From contig JAUIAZ010000007.1 of the NCBI GenBank assembly GCA_030427465.1, forward strand, positions 1 to 32,395: a stretch of DNA of 32,395 bases, read 5' to 3'. Under the pieces are notes generated by a model that worked only from the letters and a program-made list of their open reading frames with translations, ran no database searches and was not told the origin of the DNA. This DNA comes from Gammaproteobacteria bacterium (GTDB taxonomy: Bacteria; Pseudomonadota; Gammaproteobacteria; Pseudomonadales; Oleiphilaceae). Every line of letters starts with the position of its first letter. Positions within the stretch are counted from its first letter, which is position 1. The position numbers and the translations under genes were made by a program. This document shows positions 15,641 through 24,453 of the stretch, piece after piece.

Positions 15641-18236
15641 AATCTGCCTGCTCATATCCGTGCTGTTTCTGATCCTGGCTGGCTCCGTTCAGGCACGACC
15701 GGTAACCCTGCTGAATGACTCAGCCCGGATTCAGCCGGTTCTGGAGTTCTGGCAGGAGGGTTCGCTGCCGGACAAACCCGACCTGCAGTCACTGATCGAA
15801 TATCTCGAAGCGCATCCGGGGCAAGACGTAAAAAGCGAGTCTGCCGGCTTCGGATACACGACGGAGGCCCACTGGTTCCGGCTTGAAGTGATCAACCCCG
15901 ATGACTTTTACCGCCAGCGCCTGCTGGTCGTACCGGCTCCTCAACTGGATGAAGTCTGGTTCCTGAAAACCGTTGACGGCGAGATTGTGGAAGAAGCGCG
16001 CACCGGGGAGAACTATCCCTTTGCCCAGCGTGCCCTGCCTGTGCCGGAATATGCTTTCCCCGTTACCCTGCCCCCAAGAAGCCTACAGGTCTATTACTTC
16101 AGGGCCCAGAGCGAAGGCTCACTCCTGTTTCCACTGAAAATATGGAAAGAGCGCGACTACCTGCTGGCAGAGGAGAAGCGCTCCGCCGGACGCGCCCTGT
16201 ATTACGGTCTGCTGCTGTTCATCATCATATTCAATTTCTTCCTCTACCTGACCCTGCGCGAACCCGTATACATACTCTATGTCGGCTTTATCTCTGTCCT
16301 GCTGCTGGTACAGGCCACGCTTCATGGCAAGACCTTTCAGTATCTCTGGCCCAGCATGCCTTATCTGCAGAACGGAACCATTCTGATTGGCGTCCCCCTG
16401 ATGGTATTGCTGGCCAACGAGTTTTCCCGGCACTTCCTCGCAATGCCGAGTGCGGCACCGCGCCTGAATAAAGTGCTCATCGGTCTGGGTGCTCTCTGTG
16501 GGCTGAACATTGTGGCCTCTTTCTTTGTCTCTCCAGAACTCGCCAAAGGGGGGGCACTGCTCCTGGCTCTGATCACCATCGTGGTCCTTTTGCTGGCGGG
16601 GCCCTTGCTGTGGCTACAGGGTCTGCGTCAGGCCAGGTTGTATACCTGCGGCTGGTTACTGCTGCTGATCGGCTCCAGCCTCACGGCCTTGCTAGAGTTT
16701 GGCCTGCTACCCTATTCCGTTCCCACGGCTTACGGCGTACAGATCGGCTCTGCTGCCGAAGCGATCATTCTGTCTCTCGCCATCGTCGACCGCGTTTACC
16801 ATGAGCGACAGGAACGACTGAAGATCCAGGAAGACATTATTGAGGCCCAGCGCCAGCAACAGCAGACCGAAGCCACGCGCCTGCACGAAGCCACTCATTC
16901 GCATACCTCGGAACTGCCGAACCGGGCCTTCCTGCAAGGCCTGCTCAAACAGCAGCTGCGCCATCACCCCTCCGAAGCGCTGCAGCTTGTGCTGGTGCGC
17001 ATCAACCGCTATCACGACATTGACCGCACCCTGGGGCAGGATCTGGCCGACCAGCTGATCTATCAGATCGGGATCCGGATCAATGAGTTTCTTGCCGGTC
17101 TGGATGAGTTCGAAAGCCTGGAGCAGGGGCGGGAAGGCCCCATCTACCTGGCCGCGCTGGATGAAAGCACACTCGCCCTGCTATTGCGCGAGCCTCCTTC
17201 CCCACAACCGGCACCGGTGGCTGCACTGGCGGACTATCTGCTGGAACGTATCCAGTACGGGCACATGTCACTCGACCTTGATCCTCGACTCGGCATCGCC
17301 TGTTACCCAGAAGACAGTGAAACAGTCGACGGAATGATCAGGGCCGCGAAAGTGGCCCTGGATTCCACCCGGCACCTCGTCGGCTGCATAGCGCGCTACC
17401 AGCCCGACAACAACCCATACAGTGAACGCCGCCTGACCCTCATGGCCGAATTGGACCAGGCCATGAGTGACAACCACCTGTATCTGTGTTTCCAGCCCAT
17501 TCTGAACATGCATACCCGTCAGATCGTGGCCTTCGAGGGCCTCATTCGCTGGAATCACCCACAGCACGGGGAAATCTCACCGGCTGAATTTATTCCGCTG
17601 GCAGAGCAGTCCGGCAACATCGTGAAGCTGACCCAGTGGGTGATCCGAAAGGGACTGGGCTATCTTCAGGAACTCAAGAGCCTCGGCATGGAGGACATCG
17701 GCATCCATCTGAACTTGTCCGCCGTGGACCTTGAATCGAGGGACTTCCTGAAACTTCTGGACCGGCATATTGAAGAGGCCGGACTGACCCGGCCCAACCT
17801 CACGCTGGAGCTGACCGAAACCTCAGTCATGAAAGAGCCGCGTCTGGCTCTGTCGATCCTGAGTGATCTGAAAGCCAGGCAGATTCAGGTGGCCATGGAT
17901 GATTTCGGCACTGGTTACAGCTCTCTGTCCTATCTGCGAGATCTGCCCCTGCAGAAGATCAAGATCGACCGGGCCTTCGTCCACGAGCTGGACCAGTCCG
18001 AAGACGCCCGCGTCATTATCAATACGGTCGTCAGCATGTGCCAGTCACTTGGGTACACGGTGGTTGCCGAAGGGGTCGAAACCGAAGAAACCGCGGTCGC
18101 ACTGTGGAAGCTGAAATGTGATGAACTTCAGGGCTTTTGGCTGGCTCGTCCGATGCTTTGGGATTTCGCAGTGGAATGGCTGAAAGCCTACCGGGACGAG
18201 GGTGGCCACGAGCGCATGACTCGCCTGTTTCATTAG
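15633..18236 (+). CDS. 7TMR-DISM sensor with degenerate GGDEF and EAL c-di-GMP phosphodiesterase domain
   Basis: The 867-residue protein starts at TTG inside the cyclase gene. A signal peptide (cleavage near Ala21 in SVQARP) leads a periplasmic 7TMR-DISM extracellular domain (about 25-175), then seven membrane helices (about 187-386) and a short coiled coil. The GGDEF-like domain (about 425-590) lacks the GGDEF signature (LAALDEST at the expected site) and should be inactive or sensory. The EAL domain (about 600-855) has the catalytic set: Glu635 in EGLIRW, Asn694, Glu726 in ELTET, Asp756-757 in DDFGTGY, Lys777, Glu813 in EGVET and Gln833. EGL and QGF are tolerated variants, so it is probably an active phosphodiesterase. 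The TTG start and overlap suggest coupling with the cyclase. Confidence 0.9.
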   Translation: MTRICLLISVLFLILAGSVQARPVTLLNDSARIQPVLEFWQEGSLPDKPDLQSLIEYLEAHPGQDVKSESAGFGYTTEAHWFRLEVINPDDFYRQRLLVVPAPQLDEVWFLKTVDGEIVEEARTGENYPFAQRALPVPEYAFPVTLPPRSLQVYYFRAQSEGSLLFPLKIWKERDYLLAEEKRSAGRALYYGLLLFIIIFNFFLYLTLREPVYILYVGFISVLLLVQATLHGKTFQYLWPSMPYLQNGTILIGVPLMVLLANEFSRHFLAMPSAAPRLNKVLIGLGALCGLNIVASFFVSPELAKGGALLLALITIVVLLLAGPLLWLQGLRQARLYTCGWLLLLIGSSLTALLEFGLLPYSVPTAYGVQIGSAAEAIILSLAIVDRVYHERQERLKIQEDIIEAQRQQQQTEATRLHEATHSHTSELPNRAFLQGLLKQQLRHHPSEALQLVLVRINRYHDIDRTLGQDLADQLIYQIGIRINEFLAGLDEFESLEQGREGPIYLAALDESTLALLLREPPSPQPAPVAALADYLLERIQYGHMSLDLDPRLGIACYPEDSETVDGMIRAAKVALDSTRHLVGCIARYQPDNNPYSERRLTLMAELDQAMSDNHLYLCFQPILNMHTRQIVAFEGLIRWNHPQHGEISPAEFIPLAEQSGNIVKLTQWVIRKGLGYLQELKSLGMEDIGIHLNLSAVDLESRDFLKLLDRHIEEAGLTRPNLTLELTETSVMKEPRLALSILSDLKARQIQVAMDDFGTGYSSLSYLRDLPLQKIKIDRAFVHELDQSEDARVIINTVVSMCQSLGYTVVAEGVETEETAVALWKLKCDELQGFWLARPMLWDFAVEWLKAYRDEGGHERMTRLFH

Positions 18237-18273
18237 GCGGCGCAAAGCAGAGGCCGTATGCACGCGGACGGGA

Positions 18274-19134
18274 TTAACTGCGCTTGCGGATCAGGGCTTC
18301 CTGGGTTGTCGAAGCCACCAGACGACCATCACCATCATAGATCAGGCCGCGGTTGTAGCCCCGGCCACCCGACGCATTCGGGCTGTCCATACTGTAGAGA
18401 AGCCAGTCATCGACCTTGAAATCCCGGTGAAACCATACCGCATGGTCGAGGCTCGTCACCTGCATGCCGCGCTGGTAGAACGTCGTCGCATGAGGGTGCA
18501 AACTGGTGCCCAGCAGGCCGAAATCCGAGGCGTAGGCAAGAATACAGTGATGCCACCAGATTTCCTGCGGCACTTCCGAAATGGTGCGAAACCAGTTCTG
18601 CTTGACCGCCGGTATCGCCTCGGGAGCAAAGGGGTTAACGTGCTGCAGAGGACGGATTTCGATGGGCCGTTCCCGGGTCAGTTGATCGCGTACTTTTTCC
18701 GGGATCAGGTCGGCGGCCTTGCGACGCATTTCCAGCTCTGACTTAAGACCCTCCGGACCTTTCACTTCGGGTGCCGGTGCGTAATGCTCGAAGCCATCTT
18801 CAGGCTCCTGGAAAGACACCATCATGCTCAGGATTTCCTGGTTATGCTGGCGGGCGATGACCCGTCTGGCACTGAATGAACGTCCGTCCCGGATACGGGT
18901 CACTTCATAGATGATGTCGTGGTCAGGATCACCGGCACGCAGGAAGTAGGCATGCAGACTGTGCGCCAGACGCGTCTCACCCACCGTGCGGTAGGCAGCC
19001 ATCAGGGACTGGCCAATAACCTGACCACCAAATACGTTCTTGAACCCCAGATCCTCACTGCTGCCCTGAAACAGGCAGTCATCCAGCGCCTTCAGTCTCA
19101 ACAGTTCCAGAAAGCGACTAACGACTTCACTCAT
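18274..19134 (-). CDS. tesB: Acyl-CoA thioesterase II
   Basis: The 286-residue protein is the length of E. coli TesB and has its double hot-dog layout. It hydrolyses medium- and long-chain acyl-CoA to free fatty acid and CoA in the cytoplasm. The catalytic positions are visible: Asp204 (YASDFGLL), Ser228 (TSLDHAVWFHR, Thr in E. coli) and Gln278 (STTQEALIR). AAGGAG lies 8 nt before the ATG. It is divergent from the OmpA-type lipoprotein gene and convergent with the EAL gene. Confidence 0.95.
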   Translation of the reverse strand: MSEVVSRFLELLRLKALDDCLFQGSSEDLGFKNVFGGQVIGQSLMAAYRTVGETRLAHSLHAYFLRAGDPDHDIIYEVTRIRDGRSFSARRVIARQHNQEILSMMVSFQEPEDGFEHYAPAPEVKGPEGLKSELEMRRKAADLIPEKVRDQLTRERPIEIRPLQHVNPFAPEAIPAVKQNWFRTISEVPQEIWWHHCILAYASDFGLLGTSLHPHATTFYQRGMQVTSLDHAVWFHRDFKVDDWLLYSMDSPNASGGRGYNRGLIYDGDGRLVASTTQEALIRKRS

Positions 19135-19251
19135 CTCTCAAGCTCCTTTACCAATCCCCTGCTTTGGCGCCACTATAGCCGATTCTTTTCTCATCTTGCA
19201 GTCTGTGGCACAGTGCTGGTTTGTATGGACACAATTTGAGCTGATTTGATT

Positions 19252-20727
19252 ATGAAAACACGCGCTACCCTGGTAGCTATTGTCTGCGCCGCCCTGCTAC
19301 TGCAGAGCTGTGCCACCCCAACCCTGGATACCGTCGCTGAGCCCGCCAGTGGCGAGCTGCAGGAGCAGTTCCAGAGCCTGCAAAATGCCAAGAAATCCGA
19401 GAAGGATCTGGTTGCCCCCCTGGCATTTTCTGATGCCATGGAAGCTTACGATGAAGCCGCCAAAACGCAGGGTAACCGGCGCCCGCAAGCCATCCTGGCC
19501 AGTGAACAGGCGCTCGAACGCTTCCAGAAAACTGCAGACTGGCAGGCAGGTAAGCTGGGCCCCATCCTTCAGGCCAGAGCAGATGCCATCGTAGCGGGAG
19601 GCCGGCAGAACCAGCCAGATGCCTTCGCCGATCTGGAGGAGCGCCTGAGCAATCTTGCTGCCACGCTGGAAAAGAACCCCGATACGCCCCTGAGCAAATG
19701 GCTGGCCGAGTTTTCAGAAGATTACCGCAAGCTGGAGCTGCGCACCCTGAAGAGCAACATTCTGGATGAAGCCCGGAACGCCATCGAACTGGCCCGAAAT
19801 CAGGAAGTCGACGATTACGCCCCGAAAACCCTGGCCCGGGCCGAGGAAGAACTGCTCATGGGGATTGCCATTCTTGAGCGGGATCGCAGCAAGCAGGCCG
19901 AAGCCCGCCAACAGGCGGCAAACAGTCTGGCGCAGGTGGCCCATGCGCGTGAGATCATGGCTCAGGCAAAGAAGTTCGAACAGGAAAAAGCCACCTATGA
20001 AGATATGCTGTTGTGGCACGAGGGCTTCGTTGCCGAAGCTTTCGGCGCTCTGTTACCCGAGCAGATGAACCGTCTGCCTTCGGCCGCCAAACTCAGCGCA
20101 ACACTGGACACTCTGATTCAAGGCAAGCGCGAGGCTGAATCGCGGGGGGACAGACTGCAGAATGAGCTTTTGACCGCACAAAAACGTGAAGAGCAGCTGC
20201 GCCAGCAAAGCGTGGCCACACTGGAGGATGCCCAGCAAGCCCTGCTCGCAACCCAGCTGGCAGCAGATGCCGAACGTCGCCTGGCAACTCAGCGCGAAGC
20301 CCGTCTGCGCACGGTGCGCGATCTCTTTGCCCCGACAGAAGCAGATGTTTACCAGCAAGGCGACAACATTCTCATCCGGGCACACGGCTTCGAATTCCCG
20401 GTGGGCTCCAGCAAGGTGGGAGCAGTCAACCTGCCACTGGTTTCCAAAATCATCAGTGCCATTGAGCAGTTTCCTGATCGACGCGTCCGGGTGACCGGTC
20501 ATACCGATAGCCTGGGCGATGACGGACTCAACCGCACGCTGTCCGAAGATCGGGCGCGTAGCGTGGCAACCATGCTCACCGACATTGGCCTGATCGACGC
20601 ATCACGGATTGACGTTGCCGGTCTCGGGGAAACTCAACCGGTGGCCAATAACGAAACGGCGGCAGGCCGTGCAGCCAACCGCCGTGTTGAGGTAGAGATT
20701 CTCTCGACAGATTCTCCAGCCCCCTGA
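19252..20727 (+). CDS. OmpA-family lipoprotein with DUF4398-like helical region
   Basis: The 491-residue protein starts at ATG 19252, which gives a clean lipoprotein signal (hydrophobic stretch to LLLQSC, lipidated Cys20). Residues about 25-345 are alpha-helical and Ala/Glu/Gln/Arg-rich with coiled-coil character, resembling the DUF4398 repeat style in the segment ARNAIELARNQEVDDYAPK. The C-terminal OmpA domain (about 365-485) includes VTGHTDSLGDDGLNRTLSEDR, which binds peptidoglycan. It should link the outer membrane to the cell wall through a long periplasmic helical arm. The Shine-Dalgarno is weak (TTGAG). The partner or role is unknown. Confidence 0.9.
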   Translation: MKTRATLVAIVCAALLLQSCATPTLDTVAEPASGELQEQFQSLQNAKKSEKDLVAPLAFSDAMEAYDEAAKTQGNRRPQAILASEQALERFQKTADWQAGKLGPILQARADAIVAGGRQNQPDAFADLEERLSNLAATLEKNPDTPLSKWLAEFSEDYRKLELRTLKSNILDEARNAIELARNQEVDDYAPKTLARAEEELLMGIAILERDRSKQAEARQQAANSLAQVAHAREIMAQAKKFEQEKATYEDMLLWHEGFVAEAFGALLPEQMNRLPSAAKLSATLDTLIQGKREAESRGDRLQNELLTAQKREEQLRQQSVATLEDAQQALLATQLAADAERRLATQREARLRTVRDLFAPTEADVYQQGDNILIRAHGFEFPVGSSKVGAVNLPLVSKIISAIEQFPDRRVRVTGHTDSLGDDGLNRTLSEDRARSVATMLTDIGLIDASRIDVAGLGETQPVANNETAAGRAANRRVEVEILSTDSPAP

Positions 20728-20754
20728 ACGCAGAAAATACGTGGCGCGACCCGC

Positions 20755-21897
20755 TCAGGCGGACATCGCGTCACTCATTTCCTTGCCCAGTTTCTGCTTG
20801 TTGGACACCCCGGCACCGGCCAGCGCAAAGCCCACCAGCTTACCGGAATCATCCCGGCACTCAGCCGTAATATCCAGCTCGGAATCCGCAGTCACCTGCC
20901 AGCTGCCCTCTGAAACCGGCGGTACAACCACGACCGGACAAGCTGGCGTCTTGATCTGTATCGGCATCAGCGGATACCTGATGGCGGTTTCGGTGCCCGA
21001 CAAAGTGGCAGCCAGCGCCCGGGCGCAGTTCATCAGGGGCAAAACATACAACAGGTTTTGACCATTCACTTCAGCACAGTCTCCCAGGGCATAGATATGC
21101 TCTGCGCTGGTGCGGCAGAACTCATCCGTCTGGATCCCGAGATTCACGTCCAGCCCCGCTTCGAGGGCTAGTCCGGTTGCCGGTTTGAGCCCGATCGCCG
21201 AGATCACGACGTCTGCTTCAAGAGTCTCGCCATCATCCAGCGTCAGCACCAGAGCACCGTTCTCTCCCTGATCGACCGAGCGCGCAAAGCGGCCAAGACG
21301 GAAGGCCACACCCTGTGCGCTCAACCCCGTCTTCACTGCCACCGCAACGGAATCGGGCACCAACAGGGGCAACACCGTTTCTGAAGGCGCGATCACCGTC
21401 ACCGGGTAGTCACCACTGACAAAATCATTGGCAAACTCACAGCCGATCAGACCTGCACCCAGAATGGCGACCCGGCTGCCAGCCGGCAGACCATCTCGCA
21501 AGCGACGATAGTCCATCAGGTCATTCACACTCAGTACCCGGTCGGCTGCATTGCCATCTATCGGAACACGTCGAACCTCTGCGCCAGTGGCCAGAACCAG
21601 ATCCTCATACACTACCGCTTCATCACCGATCCACAGTGTGCGGTTTTGCGGGTCTATCCGGTCTACCCGGGTGAAGGTGCGGATTTCTGCCTGGAACTGC
21701 TCCGCCATGCGAATGGCATCTGCCTGAACCAGCTCATCCGGCAGTTTGGCCTTGGCCACCGCCGTTGAGAGCATGGGCTTGGAATATGCCGCCCCATCAT
21801 CTGAGGTGATGAGCATGATGGGTCGTTCACAGCCTTTCTTGCGCAACTCACGCAGCAGGGAATATCCGGCAAGTCCTGTTCCGATAATAACGATCAC
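20755..21897 (-). CDS. rubB: Rubredoxin-NAD(+) reductase (FAD)
   Basis: The 380-residue flavoprotein moves electrons from NADH to rubredoxin. The FAD-binding dinucleotide fold is at the N-terminus (IVIIGTGLAGYSLLRELR) and the NAD-binding fold is at about 143-175 (VAILGAGLIGCEFANDF). The second FAD contact is IYALGDCAEVNGQ. The start is GTG at 21897, with GAGG about 7 nt upstream inside the end of the rubredoxin gene; the gap to that gene is only 2 nt, so the two are coupled. Such pairs supply electrons to alkane hydroxylases or to oxygen-protective enzymes. No alkane hydroxylase gene is in the window. Confidence 0.93.
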   Translation of the reverse strand: MIVIIGTGLAGYSLLRELRKKGCERPIMLITSDDGAAYSKPMLSTAVAKAKLPDELVQADAIRMAEQFQAEIRTFTRVDRIDPQNRTLWIGDEAVVYEDLVLATGAEVRRVPIDGNAADRVLSVNDLMDYRRLRDGLPAGSRVAILGAGLIGCEFANDFVSGDYPVTVIAPSETVLPLLVPDSVAVAVKTGLSAQGVAFRLGRFARSVDQGENGALVLTLDDGETLEADVVISAIGLKPATGLALEAGLDVNLGIQTDEFCRTSAEHIYALGDCAEVNGQNLLYVLPLMNCARALAATLSGTETAIRYPLMPIQIKTPACPVVVVPPVSEGSWQVTADSELDITAECRDDSGKLVGFALAGAGVSNKQKLGKEMSDAMSA

Positions 21898-21899
21898 GA

Positions 21900-22064
21900 T
21901 CAGACCTCAACCATTTCGAAATCTTCTTTGCCAACGCCACAGTCCGGGCAAACCCAGTCCTCGGGCACATCTTCCCAGGCGGTACCGGGCGCGATTCCAT
22001 CGTCCGGCCAACCTTGCGCTTCATCGTATATAAGACCACAAACGATGCACTGCCATTTACGCAT
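21900..22064 (-). CDS. rubA: Rubredoxin
   Basis: The 54-residue protein begins [19 protein letters not shown] and holds one iron atom by two Cys-x2-Cys pairs (CIVC and CPDC), the classic rubredoxin site. GGAG lies 8 nt before the ATG at 22064. The in-frame upstream codons to 22124 lack a ribosome site and are not used. It is the first gene of a unit with the reductase and has a good sigma-70 promoter 32 nt upstream. Confidence 0.95.
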   Translation of the reverse strand: MRKWQCIVCGLIYDEAQGWPDDGIAPGTAWEDVPEDWVCPDCGVGKEDFEMVEV

Positions 22065-22095
22065 AAGATTTTCTCCGCTGTTTACTTTGCTGCTG

Positions 22096-22124
22096 TTTAT
22101 ACCGGGACTGAGCATCACGCACAA
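22096..22124 (-). promoter_or_regulatory. Sigma-70 promoter of rubA-rubB
   Basis: On the minus strand a -35 TTGTGC (22124-22119) and a -10 TATAAA (22101-22096) are separated by exactly 17 bp. The start would be near 22089, giving a leader of about 25 nt before rubA. No operator is evident. Confidence 0.6.
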
Positions 22125-22221
22125 GAATAATTGTCCTACAATCTGACAGGGTTCTCAAGCCGGATGCATGTCCCACTTCAAATGTTTACTATACGTCTTT
22201 TCCCGCCAAGGTATTGAGAGG

Positions 22222-22776
22222 ATGACCCATTCAACTCCCCTTCCGCAGCTGTCTGACGCAGACCAACTGTATTCCCTCGGGGATGTACACGCTGCGATCC
22301 GGAGTGTGGCGGAACAGATCAACCGGGATCTGTCAACGCTCGATCCCGTTGTGTATTGCGTACTTTCGGGCGGCATCGTATTTGCCGGTCAGCTCCTGCC
22401 AATGCTGGATTTCCCCCTGGAACTCAGCTATCTGCACGCGACCCGCTACCGTGGAGCCACAGAGGGCAGTCACGTCCGCTGGATAGCCACACCCGATGTG
22501 TCCCCCATGGACCGCAACATCCTCATACTCGATGACATACTTGACGAAGGGCACACGCTGGAAGCCATTCTCAAAGAATGCAAAGACCTTGGCGCTGCCA
22601 GTGTAAGGACTGCGGTGCTGGTCGACAAGCAGCACGAGCGCAAAGCTTACCCGGGTATGCGCTGCGACTATACCGGCCTGACGGTTCCCGATCGCTATGT
22701 TTTCGGGTGTGGAATGGACTACCGCGAATACTGGCGCAATGCCCCCGGCATCTACGCACTCAGGGAGTCTGACTGA
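22222..22776 (+). CDS. Hypoxanthine-guanine phosphoribosyltransferase-like protein
   Basis: The 184-residue type I phosphoribosyltransferase has the PRPP-binding signature [16 protein letters not shown] (about 98-113). It also has the [10 protein letters not shown] loop near residue 50 and the VDKQHERK segment, matching purine salvage enzymes (hypoxanthine or guanine plus PRPP to nucleotide). The ATG at 22222 is chosen because AAGG lies 10 nt upstream; a longer frame from 22168 is less well supported. Its stop overlaps the ubiA start by one base (TGATG), so the two are translated together. It sits where ubiC often precedes ubiA. Confidence 0.85.
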   Translation: MTHSTPLPQLSDADQLYSLGDVHAAIRSVAEQINRDLSTLDPVVYCVLSGGIVFAGQLLPMLDFPLELSYLHATRYRGATEGSHVRWIATPDVSPMDRNILILDDILDEGHTLEAILKECKDLGAASVRTAVLVDKQHERKAYPGMRCDYTGLTVPDRYVFGCGMDYREYWRNAPGIYALRESD

Positions 22777-23645
22777 TGCTGGCGACGCTATACCAACAGA
22801 TTCCCCACTATGTGGCCCTGACCCGCCTGGACCGCCCGGTCGGCATCTGGTTACTCTTGTGGCCCACATTATGGGCACTGTGGATTGCCGGCGAAGGGCA
22901 GCCCAGCCTGAGCAATGTGATCATTTTTGCACTGGGTGTGATCCTGATGCGATCGGCCGGCTGTGTGATCAACGATTACGCCGACCGCCACATTGATGGC
23001 CACGTGCAGCGCACCCGCGAGCGCCCCATGGCCAATGGCAGAGTTGATGAAACCGAGGCGTTGCTGCTGTTTGCCATCCTTTGTCTGCTGGCTTTTATTC
23101 TGGTCTGCTTTACCAATCTGGCCACCCTGTCCCTGTCCGTCGTGGGGGTGCTCCTCGCGGCCGTCTACCCGTTCATGAAGCGCTATACGTTTTTCCCACA
23201 GATTTTTTTGGGTGCCGCATTCGCATGGGCCGTTCCCATGGCCTTTTCGGCTCAGACTGAAGGGGTCGGCAGAGCCGCCTGGCTGATCTATCTGGCGACC
23301 CTCCTGTGGACGGTGGCCTATGACACAATGTACGCCATGGTGGACCGGGAGGATGACCTGAAGATCGGTGTCAAATCCACGGCCATTGTGCTGGGTGACA
23401 TGGATCGTGCAGGGGTTGCTCTGTTACAGGCCGGCACCCTGGGGGTTCTGGTGCTTTTGGGGCACCAGGCCGGTCTGGGTGATTTTTACTATGTCTCCCT
23501 GATGGGCGCTGCTGCGCTGTTCGGCTATCAGCAATGGCTGATCCGCAAGCGTGAGCGCGAAGCCTGCTTTGAGGCTTTCCTCAATAACAAGTGGGTTGGA
23601 GCTGTCGTTTTTGTGGGCATTGCCGGGCAATATCTGCCGGCCTGA
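22776..23645 (+). CDS. ubiA: 4-hydroxybenzoate polyprenyltransferase
   Basis: The 289-residue integral membrane enzyme joins the polyprenyl chain to 4-hydroxybenzoate in ubiquinone synthesis. Both aspartate-rich prenyl-diphosphate motifs are present: [15 protein letters not shown] (about 68-82) and [16 protein letters not shown] (about 184-199). About eight hydrophobic helices are seen. The start codon overlaps the upstream phosphoribosyltransferase stop. No ubiC gene accompanies it here, so the source of 4-hydroxybenzoate is encoded elsewhere. Confidence 0.95.
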   Translation: MLATLYQQIPHYVALTRLDRPVGIWLLLWPTLWALWIAGEGQPSLSNVIIFALGVILMRSAGCVINDYADRHIDGHVQRTRERPMANGRVDETEALLLFAILCLLAFILVCFTNLATLSLSVVGVLLAAVYPFMKRYTFFPQIFLGAAFAWAVPMAFSAQTEGVGRAAWLIYLATLLWTVAYDTMYAMVDREDDLKIGVKSTAIVLGDMDRAGVALLQAGTLGVLVLLGHQAGLGDFYYVSLMGAAALFGYQQWLIRKREREACFEAFLNNKWVGAVVFVGIAGQYLPA

Positions 23646-23653
23646 TCCCGGCT

Positions 23654-23697
23654 CTGTTATACTCTGTCATATATTTGTAACACGCAGCGATTTTAAT
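23654..23697 (+). promoter_or_regulatory. Pho box and -10 element upstream of phoB
   Basis: CTGTCAT (23664-23670), a four-base AT spacer and TTGTAAC (23675-23681) form a good PhoB box. A further half-site CTGTTAT stands at 23654-23660, so three direct repeats lie 10 to 11 bp apart on one helical face. TTTAAT at 23692-23697 is placed about 10 bp beyond, as for PhoB-activated -10 elements that lack a -35. It predicts phosphate-starvation autoactivation of phoBR. Confidence 0.75.
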
Positions 23698-23729
23698 GGC
23701 GTATCAGGAAGTTGAGGAGGACTATCCGA

Positions 23730-24422
23730 ATGCCAGACAAATCCGTTCTGATTGTTGATGATGAGCCCGCGATAAGGGAGATGATCGCTGTTGCTCTGGA
23801 AATGGCGGATTATCGCTATCTTGAGGCCGGTGACAGCCGGGAAGCCCACTCTCTGATTATTGATAACAAGCCGGATCTTATTCTGCTGGACTGGATGCTT
23901 CCTGGCGTTTCAGGTATTGAATTTGCGCGGCGCCTGAAGAGAGATGACGCCACCGCCGAGATCCCCATCATCATGCTGACCGCCAAGACCGAAGAAGATA
24001 ACAAGGTACAGGGCCTGGAAGTCGGCGCCGATGACTACATTACCAAGCCGTTTTCTCCCAGGGAACTGGTGGCGCGCCTGAAAGCGGTTCTTCGCCGCAC
24101 CAGCATCAAAGGGGTCGAAACCCCTGTTGAAGTGGACAGCCTGTATCTGGACCCGATTTCCCACCGGGTCACCTCGAATGAAGTCCCCCTGAGCATGGGG
24201 CCGACAGAATTCAAGTTGCTGCAGTTCTTCATGACCCACCAGGAAAGAGTCTACACCCGCGGGCAATTGCTCGACCAGGTCTGGGGTGGTAACGTCTACG
24301 TCGAAGAACGCACGGTTGATGTTCATATCCGTCGCTTGCGCAAGGCCTTGTCTCCCAGCCACGACCATCTGGTGCAAACGGTCAGGGGTACCGGATATCG
24401 ATTTTCAACCAAAGCCGGCTAG
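23730..24422 (+). CDS. phoB: Phosphate regulon response regulator
   Basis: The 230-residue OmpR-family regulator has a receiver domain (1-122; acidic pocket Asp10-Asp11, phosphoacceptor Asp54 in LLDWMLPG, conserved Lys in YITKPF) and a winged-helix DNA-binding domain (about 130-228, with [17 protein letters not shown] and [10 protein letters not shown]). The ATG at 23730 has GAGGAGG about 9 nt upstream, which rules out the earlier in-frame start at 23712. Phosphorylated PhoB activates phosphate uptake genes. phoR follows after 31 nt. Confidence 0.96.
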   Translation: MPDKSVLIVDDEPAIREMIAVALEMADYRYLEAGDSREAHSLIIDNKPDLILLDWMLPGVSGIEFARRLKRDDATAEIPIIMLTAKTEEDNKVQGLEVGADDYITKPFSPRELVARLKAVLRRTSIKGVETPVEVDSLYLDPISHRVTSNEVPLSMGPTEFKLLQFFMTHQERVYTRGQLLDQVWGGNVYVEERTVDVHIRRLRKALSPSHDHLVQTVRGTGYRFSTKAG

Positions 24423-24453
24423 GGCAAAGCCGTCAGGCTGAGGAAATCGCTGC

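Noticed and set aside
20755-22064. Rubredoxin pair as evidence of alkane degradation
   Set aside because: Rubredoxin and its reductase also serve other electron-transfer roles, and no alkane hydroxylase is present in the window.
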